Origin: Terribacillus saccharophilus
GTDB taxonomy: Bacteria > Bacillota > Bacilli > Bacillales > Amphibacillaceae
DNA: 64,000 bases
Direction of reading: 5' to 3'
Assembly: GCF_002272745.1 (NCBI RefSeq)
Contig: NZ_NPBD01000001.1
Location: forward strand, 186,001-250,000
Numbering within the stretch: position 1 is the stretch's first letter; each line of letters begins with the position of its first letter. Of the stretch, positions 8,508 to 17,519 are shown piece after piece. The notes under the pieces were generated by a model. It had not been told where the DNA came from. It worked only from the letters and a program-made list of their open reading frames with translations, and made no database searches. A program made the translations under genes and the position numbers.

Positions 8508-9272
8508 ATGATCGTTATTATAGAAGAAGTTTGGAACGAGGTGCCATTGCTTCGCATAGAGCAAGCAGGTGCCGAAGATCAAGAACTTCCAGTGTTTACA
8601 TATTTCCATGGTTTCACAAGTGCCAGGGAACATAATCTTCCAATTGCGTACATGCTGGCTGAAAAAGGCTATCGCGTCCTATTGCCTGAGGCTCTCCACC
8701 ATGGTATTCGTGAAGATAACGTGAGCAGCAGCAAGCGTCAGATGGAGTTCTTTGCAATCGTAAAGGAGAATTTGCATGATCTGCGGCAGATTCATCAGTA
8801 CGCATCCGAAAAAGGATTAATACAGAAAGATCGCTTTGCGATTGGCGGTACAAGCATGGGCGGTATCACGACATGTGCTGCGCTGACACAATTCGATTGG
8901 ATCAAAGCTGGCATGGTCATGATGGGTTCGCCGAAGATTGCAGCATTTGCTCGCGGTATGGTGGATGCGGTAAAGAAATCCGGAGTCGAAATGAATATAC
9001 CTGATGAAGAAATGGAGCAGTTGTTTACCTCTCTTGAAAAAATTGATCTATCTCTGCATCCAGAGGCAATTGGAGATCGGCCAATGTTCTTCTGGCACGG
9101 TGATCAAGATCCTGTTGTTCCGTATATACATTCCCGCAGTTTCTATGAGACGCTGGAATACGAAGCCGCAGATCAGGATCAGTTCACGTATGTTACGGAA
9201 GCGGGATCAGGCCACAAAGTTTCCAGAAAAGCGATGCTTGCTGGAACGGCATGGCTGGAGAAGGTACTGTAG
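8508..9272 (+). CDS. yitV: alpha/beta hydrolase, esterase-like
   Basis: 254 residues of the dienelactone hydrolase/prolyl oligopeptidase-like fold. The nucleophile elbow is GGTSMGG (Ser116), the acid is in HGDQDPVVP, and the histidine is in GSGHKVS near the C-terminus, so a full triad is present. HGFTSAREHNL near residue 30 supplies the oxyanion hole. The chosen start is ATG 8508 (MIVIIEEVW), which has AAGAGGA at suitable spacing; the frame is open to a TTG at 8490 that lies on the ribosome binding site. It lies divergent from yitU and 84 bases before yitW. Substrate is unknown. Confidence 0.85.
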   Translation: MIVIIEEVWNEVPLLRIEQAGAEDQELPVFTYFHGFTSAREHNLPIAYMLAEKGYRVLLPEALHHGIREDNVSSSKRQMEFFAIVKENLHDLRQIHQYASEKGLIQKDRFAIGGTSMGGITTCAALTQFDWIKAGMVMMGSPKIAAFARGMVDAVKKSGVEMNIPDEEMEQLFTSLEKIDLSLHPEAIGDRPMFFWHGDQDPVVPYIHSRSFYETLEYEAADQDQFTYVTEAGSGHKVSRKAMLAGTAWLEKVL

Positions 9273-9355
9273 CAGTTTATTTCTATTTTGACGAAAATAT
9301 GTTTAAATAGATGCAGACAAACAGTTTCTTGAACTGGCATAAAGGAGGAGCAGGA

Positions 9356-9667
9356 ATGGATCAAGCGTTGGAAGAGAATATGCTCGGTGCACTGGAAAAC
9401 GTAATCGACCCTGAATTAGGAATTGATATCGTTAACCTTGGCCTAGTGTACGGAGTAGATATAGATGAAGATGGTACTGGTATTGTTACAATGACTTTGA
9501 CTGCGATGGGCTGTCCGCTGGCTGGCCATATCGAACAAGATGTCAAACGGGTCCTTATGGATATACCGGAAGTGAAGGAAACGAAAGTGAATATTGTATG
9601 GAGTCCACCGTGGTCTAAGGACCGCATGTCCCGCTATGCGAAGATAGCGCTAGGGATTCCGGATTAA
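9356..9667 (+). CDS. yitW: MIP18/DUF59 family Fe-S assembly protein
   Basis: 103 residues of the SufT/PaaD/MIP18 family (DUF59). Family signatures are VIDPELGIDIVNLGLVY at about 18-33, the cysteine-bearing TAMGCPLAG, and the final segment VWSPPWSKDRMS. Related proteins help to deliver or mature Fe-S clusters. The start is the ATG at 9356, just after AAAGGAGGAGCAG, giving the usual family length of about 100 residues; the frame is open to 9311 but without a ribosome binding site. A strong terminator follows within five bases. Confidence 0.88.
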   Translation: MDQALEENMLGALENVIDPELGIDIVNLGLVYGVDIDEDGTGIVTMTLTAMGCPLAGHIEQDVKRVLMDIPEVKETKVNIVWSPPWSKDRMSRYAKIALGIPD

Positions 9668-9672
9668 ACCCT

Positions 9673-9702
9673 GCCCTCCTGTTTAAAGGAGGGCTTTTTT
9701 TT
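9673..9702 (+). terminator. terminator after yitW
   Basis: GCCCTCCT/AGGAGGGC stem with a short loop and eight T. Confidence 0.9.
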
Positions 9703-9757
9703 GCACATAGGACACTTTCTCGGCATAGGCTGTGGGTGTAAAGGGGGAAGGTTCATC

Positions 9758-10081
9758 GTGACGAATTCTTATGAACAATCACATCCGCAGTCCCATCATA
9801 TGATGGATATGTGTAGGCAGCATAAAAATCAATATGTTCTTGTACAGCTTATGGATGGCTACCAGTTGGATGGCATCGTTTTGGATGTGGATGATGAGTA
9901 TGTCCATCTCGCAATACCAGCAGATGAGCAGTACGATTATGTGGAAGAGGACGATGAAGATTATCGCAATCCATACGGATATCCGGGATACGGATACGGG
10001 TATGGATATCCCGGCGGACGTTTTCGCCGGCTTGTATTACCGCTTGTAGGCTTGGCAGCACTAAGTCTTATTCCGTGGTAA
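9758..10081 (+). CDS. unknown protein with acidic and Gly/Tyr-rich linker
   Basis: 107 residues from GTG at 9758, preceded by AAGGGGGAAGG. The frame is open to 9701 but that would start inside the terminator T-run. The central part (VLVQLMDGYQLDGIVLDVDD) resembles an Sm-like beta-barrel strand pair. It is followed by an acidic run (VEEDDEDY), six repeats of a Gly-Tyr motif (about 71-84), and a hydrophobic C-terminal segment that ends with LIPW. Similar small proteins with Tyr/Gly-rich tails occur in spore formers and may be surface or coat associated, but I cannot assign a function. Confidence 0.6.
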   Translation: MTNSYEQSHPQSHHMMDMCRQHKNQYVLVQLMDGYQLDGIVLDVDDEYVHLAIPADEQYDYVEEDDEDYRNPYGYPGYGYGYGYPGGRFRRLVLPLVGLAALSLIPW

Positions 10082-10086
10082 AAGAA

Positions 10087-10114
10087 AAAACCTTGCCAAT
10101 TGGCAAGGTTTTAT
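10087..10114 (+). terminator. bidirectional terminator
   Basis: ACCTTGCCAA/TTGGCAAGGT perfect palindrome between A and T runs, between convergent genes. Confidence 0.85.
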
Positions 10115-10290
10115 TCGTGTTCTTCTCCTTTTGGAAGAACAGCAGATAGAGTCCATACACCCAGACTGAAGATGATTGTCATGACGATAACTATTGACAT
10201 ATCGTATGGATCACCGGACATGCTCGACAGCACAAACGCTGCGACAGCACTAAGGACGAAAGCCCAAATAATTGTTGCGACAAAGCGCAT
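10111..10290 (-). CDS. DUF2929-like small membrane protein
   Basis: 59 residues with two hydrophobic segments (about 3-24 and 32-51) and a charged tail (LPKGEEHE). This matches the small DUF2929 family of Bacillaceae membrane proteins. The start is the ATG at 10290, six bases after GAGGTG; the frame extends to a GTG that is part of that ribosome binding site. No function is known for the family. It converges with the preceding gene. Confidence 0.65.
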   Translation of the reverse strand: MRFVATIIWAFVLSAVAAFVLSSMSGDPYDMSIVIVMTIIFSLGVWTLSAVLPKGEEHE

Positions 10291-10397
10291 TAGTATCACC
10301 TCTATTATTCACACATATACTTCTATCATAGCAGGTTCCGGTCAAAAAGAAAATGATTCTTGTGCAAATCCTCACATGGATAGGAGAAGTGATTTTC

Positions 10398-10991
10398 ATG
10401 CATTTCCTCGTTAGTCAGTGTTATTCCTGGGAAGGGTATCATTTAGTCCAGGCATTATTGGAAGATGGCCATGAAGTGTCAGGCCTGCATGGGCAATCCT
10501 TATCAGATAGAGAGACGCATTTAAGTATGTATATAGGGCGTCATGCAATGTTCCGCGAAGGAGTACAGGACACAGATTATAAAGCGCATGTCAGTTTCTT
10601 CGGCACTGAGGAAAGGAGTGCTGAAAGCCGACACCATGTGGATATTAGTTATGCTGCAGACAATACTCCTGAACTAGAAAAACAAATTCTGTTACCCATC
10701 TTATACGGCGAATGGATGCCAAGAGATGAAGAGGCAGTTCAATGGCATGGCAAACGGATTTTGTTTGATGACGAACATTTCCTTAGAAATGCGCTGCCAA
10801 TCAAGCCCGTGATGCAAACGATTAGCAAGCTGTTATCAGGAGATGGAAGCATGAACAATTATCGCTTTTATACAAAAGAAGTATGTCCGGAGCAGGGAGA
10901 TCGAGCAGCTATTGCTCTCACACGTAATATAAGGGATGATTTATCTGGTTTACACAAACACTATGCACAATACAGATTTTTTTATGAATAA
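10398..10991 (+). CDS. unknown protein with Rossmann-like N-terminus
   Basis: 197 residues from ATG at 10398, preceded by AGGAGAAGTG. The frame is open to 10353 but without a good ribosome binding site. The first 30 residues (MHFLVSQCYSWEGYHLVQALL...GHEVSGL) mimic the opening of extended short-chain dehydrogenase/epimerases, with strand, helix and GHEV, but the glycine-rich nucleotide loop is replaced. The rest has no motif that I recognise. Position between the yitW group and fabF corresponds to the yjaU-yjaV area of B. subtilis, which contains uncharacterised proteins; it may be a homologue of one of these. Confidence 0.6.
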   Translation: MHFLVSQCYSWEGYHLVQALLEDGHEVSGLHGQSLSDRETHLSMYIGRHAMFREGVQDTDYKAHVSFFGTEERSAESRHHVDISYAADNTPELEKQILLPILYGEWMPRDEEAVQWHGKRILFDDEHFLRNALPIKPVMQTISKLLSGDGSMNNYRFYTKEVCPEQGDRAAIALTRNIRDDLSGLHKHYAQYRFFYE

Positions 10992-11014
10992 GCCTGCTCC
11001 GTCCAGTCCATTCT

Positions 11015-11233
11015 TCATTTTTTCTTAATAAATTTTGTCGCGTGGTTTTTTAGGTGTTTTACATATGGAGAGAGCTGCTCATAAGTCTCCATGATTGTGC
11101 CTGCTGTCTCCATTAAATTGAATTCTTTTTTCGGTTCCTCTTTTTTAAATTCCTCTTTCAATTCCTCTTGTTCCGGCTCTGAATGCCTTCTCTTACCAAA
11201 AAGGAATTCATCCATACGATTGTCTCTTTTCAT
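11015..11233 (-). CDS. small charged protein with helical C-terminus
   Basis: 72 residues from ATG 11233, with GGAGGTG five bases upstream. The N-terminal half is a low-complexity acidic/basic linker (QEELKEEFKKEEPKKEF). The C-terminal half (LMETAGTIMETYEQLSPYVK...FIKKK) is an amphipathic helix that resembles the tail of YppG/YqfQ-type spore coat or morphogenesis proteins. This resemblance is weak. Function is unknown. Confidence 0.6.
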   Translation of the reverse strand: MKRDNRMDEFLFGKRRHSEPEQEELKEEFKKEEPKKEFNLMETAGTIMETYEQLSPYVKHLKNHATKFIKKK

Positions 11234-11333
11234 CACCGCACCTCCATAAGTTACAGTATGATTGCAGACAACGTCTTGTCTATGTCTTTACCTATTTATT
11301 GAGAGGTAAGATAGATTGTTTTTACTTAACAGC

Positions 11334-11361
11334 TTACAGAACATGAAAAATACGTTACAAT
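11334..11361 (+). promoter_or_regulatory. candidate sigma-A promoter of fabF
   Basis: TTACAG (11334-11339) and TACAAT (11356-11361), 16 bases apart. About 95 bases separate it from the fabF start. No FapR-type operator (TTAGTACC-like inverted repeat) is seen near it. Confidence 0.4.
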
Positions 11362-11419
11362 ATATCTCAGATTATGCACTTTATCATGGTCATTATTTTA
11401 ATTAGACCAGTCAGAACAG

Positions 11420-11442
11420 CTTCAGCATGATTTCTGCTGAAG
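11420..11442 (+). promoter_or_regulatory. leader hairpin next to the fabF ribosome binding site
   Basis: CTTCAGCA (11420-11427) and TGCTGAAG (11435-11442) form a perfect 8-base stem with a 7-base loop that ends directly at AAGGAGG. It could tune translation or mRNA stability. Confidence 0.5.
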
Positions 11443-11458
11443 AAGGAGGAACAATTGT

Positions 11459-12697
11459 ATGGAAAAGAAAAGAGTAGTTGTCACGGGACTAGGTGCGGTG
11501 ACACCAGTTGGAAATGACGCCGCTACAACGTGGCAGAATCTCTTGGAAGGTAAATCGGGCGTTGATGTTTTAACCCGAGTAAATAAAGATGATTACCCTG
11601 CGAAGGTTGCAGCAGAAGTAAAAGACTTCAACCCTGAAGATTATATGGAAAAGAAAGATGCGAAACGCATGGATCTTTTCACACAATATGCGGTGGCAGC
11701 GAGTAAGATGGCTGTCGAAGATGCGAAACTCAATATTACAGACGAAAATGCAAATCGTATTGGAGTGTGGATCGGTTCTGGTATTGGCGGAATGGGCACA
11801 TATGAAGAACAGTTCGAGAAGCTAATGACGAAAGGTCCTCGTCGAGTTAGTCCATTTTTTGTACCAATGATGATTCCAGATATGGCTTCTGGTCAAGTAT
11901 CCATCCAGCTTGGTGCGAAAGGAATCAACTCTTGCTCTGTTACAGCGTGTGCATCTGGAGCGAACTCGATCGGAGATGCTTACAAGGTAATTGAACGCGG
12001 TGATGCAGATGCGATGATTACTGGCGGATCAGAAGCACCTTTAACAAAGATGGCTTTCGCAGGCTTTTCAGCTGCCAAAGCACTTTCCTTTAATGATGAT
12101 CCGAAGACAGCCAGCCGCCCATTTGATGCAAACCGAGATGGTTTCGTAATGGGAGAAGGAGCGGGTATCTTAATTTTAGAATCACTTGATTCCGCTTTGG
12201 AACGCGGTGCAACGATTTATGCAGAGATTGTCGGCTACGGAGCATCTGGTGATGCCTATCATATCACTGCACCAGCTCCAGAAGGTGAAGGTGCTGTACG
12301 TGCGATGCGTCAGGCAATTGAGGATGCTGGGCTGCAGGCAGAGGAAATCGATTATGTTAATGCACATGGGACAAGCACAGAGCTAAACGATAAATTTGAA
12401 ACAGCCGCTTTAAAACAGCTTCTAGGAGATCATGCTTATCAGACAGCTATATCTTCGACGAAGTCAATGACAGGACATATGCTTGGTGCTGCTGGAGCAG
12501 TAGAAGCGATTATTTGTGTCAAAGCAATTCAAGAGGGCATGATTCCTCCAACAATCAATCAGACGGAGAAAGATCCGCTTTGTGATTTGGATTATGTACC
12601 AAACGTGAAACGTGAGAAGAAAGTTCGCGCCGCTTTAAGTAATTCCCTTGGTTTTGGCGGCCACAATGCTGCACTTGTATTCAAGCAATATCAGTGA
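11459..12697 (+). CDS. fabF: beta-ketoacyl-ACP synthase II
   Basis: 412-residue condensing enzyme of type II fatty-acid synthesis, elongating acyl-ACP with malonyl-ACP in the cytoplasm. The catalytic triad is intact: Cys164 in VTACASGAN, His in [11 protein letters not shown] (about 302) and His in [12 protein letters not shown] (about 338). The N-terminus [14 protein letters not shown] and the C-terminal [11 protein letters not shown] are standard. GAAGGAGGA lies at optimal distance from the ATG. In B. subtilis fabF follows fabHA in one operon; here the upstream neighbour is a divergent small gene and fabF has its own leader and terminator. Confidence 0.97.
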   Translation: MEKKRVVVTGLGAVTPVGNDAATTWQNLLEGKSGVDVLTRVNKDDYPAKVAAEVKDFNPEDYMEKKDAKRMDLFTQYAVAASKMAVEDAKLNITDENANRIGVWIGSGIGGMGTYEEQFEKLMTKGPRRVSPFFVPMMIPDMASGQVSIQLGAKGINSCSVTACASGANSIGDAYKVIERGDADAMITGGSEAPLTKMAFAGFSAAKALSFNDDPKTASRPFDANRDGFVMGEGAGILILESLDSALERGATIYAEIVGYGASGDAYHITAPAPEGEGAVRAMRQAIEDAGLQAEEIDYVNAHGTSTELNDKFETAALKQLLGDHAYQTAISSTKSMTGHMLGAAGAVEAIICVKAIQEGMIPPTINQTEKDPLCDLDYVPNVKREKKVRAALSNSLGFGGHNAALVFKQYQ

Positions 12698-12704
12698 TTT
12701 AGAG

Positions 12705-12734
12705 AACCTCCTAATTCTTAGGGGGTTTTTTTAT
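12705..12734 (+). terminator. terminator after fabF
   Basis: AACCTCCTAA/TTAGGGGGTT stem (one G-T pair) with a TTC loop and a run of seven T. Confidence 0.85.
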
Positions 12735-12897
12735 TTTTTCAATCATATAATACAAGAATAAATCTTTGCTGGTTGGTCATAATGTATCCTACTACAAGCC
12801 ACACGGCACGCGCTCCCTACACCCAATGGTTTCAGCTGCATGCAAGCGCGTACCGGAGTCGGATTAGCAGAATCGAAAAGCAAAGTGAGGGTTATCT

Positions 12898-13649
12898 ATG
12901 TTATTTATGCATGATATTTGGGTGAACTGGTTTGAAGGAGAAGAGAATGGCTATAATGTATGCTCCTTTCATGAATGGCGAAAGGAAGACGGCATCGAAC
13001 TGCTCGATCAGGTACCGCTGCTCTACATAGAAGATGCGCTGTTCGCATACATCGAGAATGACTTGAGGGAGCTTCCGAAGTCAATGTTGGACATGATTCA
13101 CCGGAAAGCGTTTCTTCGCAAGAATCAAGAGCGAATCGCCATCGACTATGCTTGCATTGTAACGAACGGAAAAGCAATCCTTGCAATCGATACGATGGGG
13201 TATATCACGCCTGTCAGAAAAAGCAGGCTCATACCTCGGCAGGAGCGGCTTGTTTACCAGATGATTGAAGATGCTAAGCCCGAAATCTTTAACTGGCAGG
13301 AAGAAGAGGAAAAGAAAGAGTACCACATCCTATCCCTGAAGCCCGATTTAATGGTTGGACTCACAAGAAAAGAGAGACAACTGAAGCAGCTTCTAATGAT
13401 GACAATGGATCAGCTCGAGACAAGTGAAAATTTGGAGCAGGTCAGATACTGGCTGACAGAATGGAAACCAGAGGAGTATCATCTGAATCGTTCACTAGCA
13501 TTTCAGGAAGCATGGCAGAAGCTATACGACGGAGTTTCCGTAGGCTGGAGCAAGAAGCAAGAAGAGCTATGCGAAAAGATGGTAAAAGGCCAGCCTTTCT
13601 ACGAAAAGCTATGGGAACTTGAACAAAATGATCAAGCAAAAACCTCATA

Positions 13650-13650
<1 letters not shown>
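12898..13650 (+). CDS. yjbA: YjbA family protein (DUF3603)
   Basis: 250-residue soluble protein of the Bacillaceae-specific YjbA/DUF3603 family. The length equals B. subtilis YjbA, and the position immediately before convergent trpS is conserved. Recognisable family segments include [18 protein letters not shown] at the start and the [20 protein letters not shown] core. No catalytic motif or membrane segment is visible and the function is unknown. The start ATG at 12898 has GTGAGGG upstream. A strong bidirectional terminator separates it from trpS. Confidence 0.85.
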
Positions 13651-14675
<1,025 letters not shown>

Positions 14676-14692
14676 TCATCCTCCTAAAAAAA

Positions 14693-14940
14693 AGACACAA
14701 AAAAATCCATTCGCTGCCTGCATTTGCTGCAGGGACGAATAGACCGCGGTGCCACCCTAATTATCCTCCTAAATGAAGGATCACTTGATGCAGTTAACGC
14801 CTGCTTAAACGGCGGGAGACAAACCCGCAGCTCCAAAAACCCAATTTCCGCTACCCATGATGCTTGTTCACACCAGCCACAAGCTCTCTTTAACCAGAGG
14901 AGTACCGTACTATATTTTCTTCGTCGCTTTTATATTCCTG
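14693..14940 (-). promoter_or_regulatory. T-box riboswitch of trpS
   Basis: Reading on the minus strand: a stem I region with the AGAGAG element and GCTTGTGGCTGGTGTGAACA (14860-14890 area), a likely UGG specifier in GAAATTGGG (about 14842-14850), the invariant antiterminator core AGGGTGGCACCGCGG (14744-14758), and a terminator hairpin CGTCCCTGCA...TGCAGGCAGCG followed by seven T (14700-14740). Uncharged tRNA-Trp would stabilise the antiterminator and allow trpS transcription. The T-box core and terminator are certain; the specifier assignment is by position. Confidence 0.92.
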
Positions 14941-14950
14941 TTAATTATTC

Positions 14951-14979
14951 ATTATATGCATGTTGCGACCGGTTTGCAA
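14951..14979 (-). promoter_or_regulatory. sigma-A promoter of the trpS T-box transcript
   Basis: On the minus strand TTGCAA (14979-14974) and a perfect TATAAT (14956-14951) lie 17 bases apart, just upstream of the T-box leader. It starts ten bases after the stop of the DUF3899 gene. Confidence 0.75.
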
Positions 14980-14988
14980 GCCGGCCTG

Positions 14989-15345
14989 TCAGATAAGGTA
15001 GTAGATCGCAAGAAAGATAAGCATCAGTCCTATTAAGACAGCAGCTTGAAGCTGCATATAGCTTAGGAAAGAACGATTTACCCATTCAGATGGCTCTCCA
15101 TTCTCTTCTAAGTCAATCATACCTCTGCTCATATACTTACCAAATCTCCTGAAGCTTCTTGTTATCCCATCCAGTACTCTTCCTTTTATGACGAACAACA
15201 GCAGTGCTACGATAAAATAGAAGAAAGCTACATAGAATAGGGAGTTTATCAAAGAAAGAAGATTGTGCTGATCTGATAAGAAGAAAAGCAATCCTGTGAT
15301 TGCTAAGTTAATTATTATTAGAATCAGATTTCTTTTACCAAACAA
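14989..15345 (-). CDS. DUF3899 membrane protein
   Basis: 118 residues with three hydrophobic segments (about 7-22, 28-52 and 97-117) and a basic, arginine-rich cytoplasmic loop (RSFRRFGKYMSRG) between the second and third. This organisation fits the DUF3899 family of Firmicutes membrane proteins of unknown function. The only start in frame with spacing to GAAGGCGG is the TTG at 15345. The trpS promoter lies directly after its stop codon, so read-through into trpS is possible. Confidence 0.7.
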   Translation of the reverse strand: MFGKRNLILIIINLAITGLLFFLSDQHNLLSLINSLFYVAFFYFIVALLLFVIKGRVLDGITRSFRRFGKYMSRGMIDLEENGEPSEWVNRSFLSYMQLQAAVLIGLMLIFLAIYYLI

Positions 15346-15681
15346 TATACATTACCGCCTTCAAAAGATTATGAACAATTATAGCACAAGTATAAAAAGG
15401 ATAATGGAGAACATTTCTTCCTATTACGTTTGATTGCTCATAGGGGTAATTATACTTGGATTTGTGTAAAAAGTATAAATATAAGTGTGGAATCCGTAAA
15501 ATAAACTAGTAAATAAGACCTATTTTTTGTTATGAAAATGCAATGTTTTCGCACTTTTGTAAAATTCGTATAAAATTAGGGGTGCACAAATTGTGAGAAA
15601 ACTTGTATAATTCTAATTGCGAACAAGTTGTTCGTAGAAAAGTGATAAAATTTAGAATTTTTGGGGAGGTCATGTTTTAAC
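15346..15681. promoter_or_regulatory. divergent A/T-rich promoter region between DUF3899 gene and oppA
   Basis: No gene is present. The right half holds TATAAA at 15569-15574 and a perfect TATAAT at 15606-15611 as possible oppA -10 elements, both with weak -35 matches. A 7-base perfect inverted repeat CGAACAAGTTGTTCG (15620-15634) lies just after the second -10 and could be an operator. GGGGAGGT at 15663-15670 is the oppA ribosome binding site. Confidence 0.5.
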
Positions 15682-17382
15682 ATGAGAAAGTCGAACTGGC
15701 TATTGCTTGCACTTGTTTTAGTACTTAGTTCATTCCTTGCTGCATGTTCCGGAGGCTCTGATAGCTCAGGTGGAAGCGGCGGAGAAGGCGGAAGCGGAGA
15801 TAGCGCTTCAGGCTCTGCTAACGGTGATCAAATATTTAACCTATTAATCGGAGACGAGATTCCATCTATGGATTCTTCACTCGCGGATGACCAATACGGT
15901 ATCCAGTGGACTTCCGAAATTCAAGAAGGTCTTTACCGTCTAGCAGAAGATGGTTCCCTATCTGAAGGTATTGCTACTGGTGATCCAGAAGTAAGCGAAG
16001 ATGGTCTTACTTGGACATTCACACTTCGTGAAGATGCTGAGTGGGAAAACGGTGACCCTGTAACAGCAAACGATTTCGTTTATGCTTGGCAAAGAGCGAT
16101 CAATCCTGATACAGGATCTGAATACGGTCCATATATGATGGGCGGCGTTATCGAGAACGCTACTGCTGTCAATACTGGCGAAGCAGAACTTGATGAACTA
16201 GGTGTTAAAGCAGTTGACGACTATACATTGGAAGTGCAGCTTGAAAAGCCAGTTCCATACTTCGAGTCACTAACTACATTCCCTACATTCATGCCTTTGA
16301 ATCAGAAATTTGTTGAAGAGCAAGGCGATAGCTATGCACTTGAAGCAGATAACCTGCTTTCTAACGGTCCTTTCAAAATGACTGAATGGAACCACGGAAG
16401 CACAATGAAATTTGAAAAGAACGACACATACTGGGATGCTGAATCTGTTCAGCTAGAAGAAATTAACCTACAAGTAAGTAAAGATATCGCAACTGGTGTT
16501 AACCTATATGACACAGGTGCAGTTGATCGTGCTCCATTAACTGCTGAATTCGTTGATCAGCGTATCAATGATGAAGATTATGTTGCAGTTCCTGATATGG
16601 CTTCTTGGTACTTGAAATTGAACCAAAACCGCACAGGCGAGGAAACTCCTCTTGCAAATATCAATGCACGTAAAGCTGTTGCACAAGCAGTAGATAAAGA
16701 TGGTCTTGTTAACGTAGTGTTGAACAACGGTTCTACTGTATCTAATGGACTAATGCCTAAAGACTTTGTTAAAGGTCCAGACGGTGAGGACTTCCGTGAT
16801 GCAAATGGTGATCTATTGACTTATGACGCAGAAGCTGCAAAAGAAGCATGGGCTACTGCAAAAGAAGAGCTTGGTCAGGATGAAATTACACTTGAAATCC
16901 TTACAGGCGATACAGATACTTCTACACAAATCGTAGATTACTTGAAAGAACAGTTGGAAACTAACTTGGAAGGTCTTACTGTAGACGTATTACAAGTACC
17001 ATTCCAACAAAGACTTGATCTTGATACTGCTGGAGACTTTGACATTCAAATCTCTGGTTGGGGTCCAGACTACATTGACCCTTACACTTTCATGAACCTA
17101 TTCATTACTGATGGGGAAAACAACCGTATGGCTTACTCTAGCGAGGAATATGATTCTCTAAATCAACAGGCGGCTACTGAAAACGCGACTAACCCAGAAG
17201 CGCGCTGGCAGAATTTCCTAGATGCTGAGAAAGTATTGCTTGAAGATGCTGCAATTGCACCATTGTATCAAGCAGGTAACTCATTCCTTGTAAGTCCGAA
17301 AATGAAAGGCGTATTCTCTAACCCAGCTGGTAACGACTTCGAATACAAGTGGGCATACGCGGATAACGCTGCTGCAGAATAA
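15682..17382 (+). CDS. oppA: oligopeptide ABC transporter, substrate-binding lipoprotein
   Basis: 566-residue family 5 solute-binding protein anchored to the outer face of the membrane. The signal peptide ends in the lipobox FLAAC (Cys22), followed by a Gly/Ser-rich linker (23-50). Family features include the LADDQYGIQWTSEIQEGLY region and the NGDPVTANDFVYAWQRAI motif near 125. The start is the ATG at 15682, 11 bases after GGGGAGGT; the upstream ATG at 15672 is out of frame. It heads oppABCDF in the same order as B. subtilis. An 11-base hairpin after the stop may raise oppA over the rest of the operon. Confidence 0.95.
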   Translation: MRKSNWLLLALVLVLSSFLAACSGGSDSSGGSGGEGGSGDSASGSANGDQIFNLLIGDEIPSMDSSLADDQYGIQWTSEIQEGLYRLAEDGSLSEGIATGDPEVSEDGLTWTFTLREDAEWENGDPVTANDFVYAWQRAINPDTGSEYGPYMMGGVIENATAVNTGEAELDELGVKAVDDYTLEVQLEKPVPYFESLTTFPTFMPLNQKFVEEQGDSYALEADNLLSNGPFKMTEWNHGSTMKFEKNDTYWDAESVQLEEINLQVSKDIATGVNLYDTGAVDRAPLTAEFVDQRINDEDYVAVPDMASWYLKLNQNRTGEETPLANINARKAVAQAVDKDGLVNVVLNNGSTVSNGLMPKDFVKGPDGEDFRDANGDLLTYDAEAAKEAWATAKEELGQDEITLEILTGDTDTSTQIVDYLKEQLETNLEGLTVDVLQVPFQQRLDLDTAGDFDIQISGWGPDYIDPYTFMNLFITDGENNRMAYSSEEYDSLNQQAATENATNPEARWQNFLDAEKVLLEDAAIAPLYQAGNSFLVSPKMKGVFSNPAGNDFEYKWAYADNAAAE

Positions 17383-17420
17383 TAAGTTTAAAATAAACTT
17401 ATATGAAGTGAATCAGGAGA

Positions 17421-17457
17421 AAGAGAGTATAGCCCGCTATGGCATATACTCTCTTTT
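17421..17457 (+). terminator. intercistronic hairpin between oppA and oppB
   Basis: AAGAGAGTATA (17421-17431) pairs perfectly with TATACTCTCTT (17445-17455) around a 13-base loop; only a short T-run follows. Likely a leaky terminator or mRNA-stabilising stem that makes oppA transcripts more abundant than oppBCDF. Confidence 0.65.
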
Positions 17458-17519
17458 CAATTGGTGATTATTATCAAATAATGGCGAATTTTGCGACAAC
17501 TAATTTAGGAGGTGCTCAT

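Noticed and set aside
17439..17519. Start of oppB at the ATG in 17439
   Set aside because: It lies in the intercistronic hairpin; GTG 17520 follows AGGAGGT and gives the normal N-terminus.
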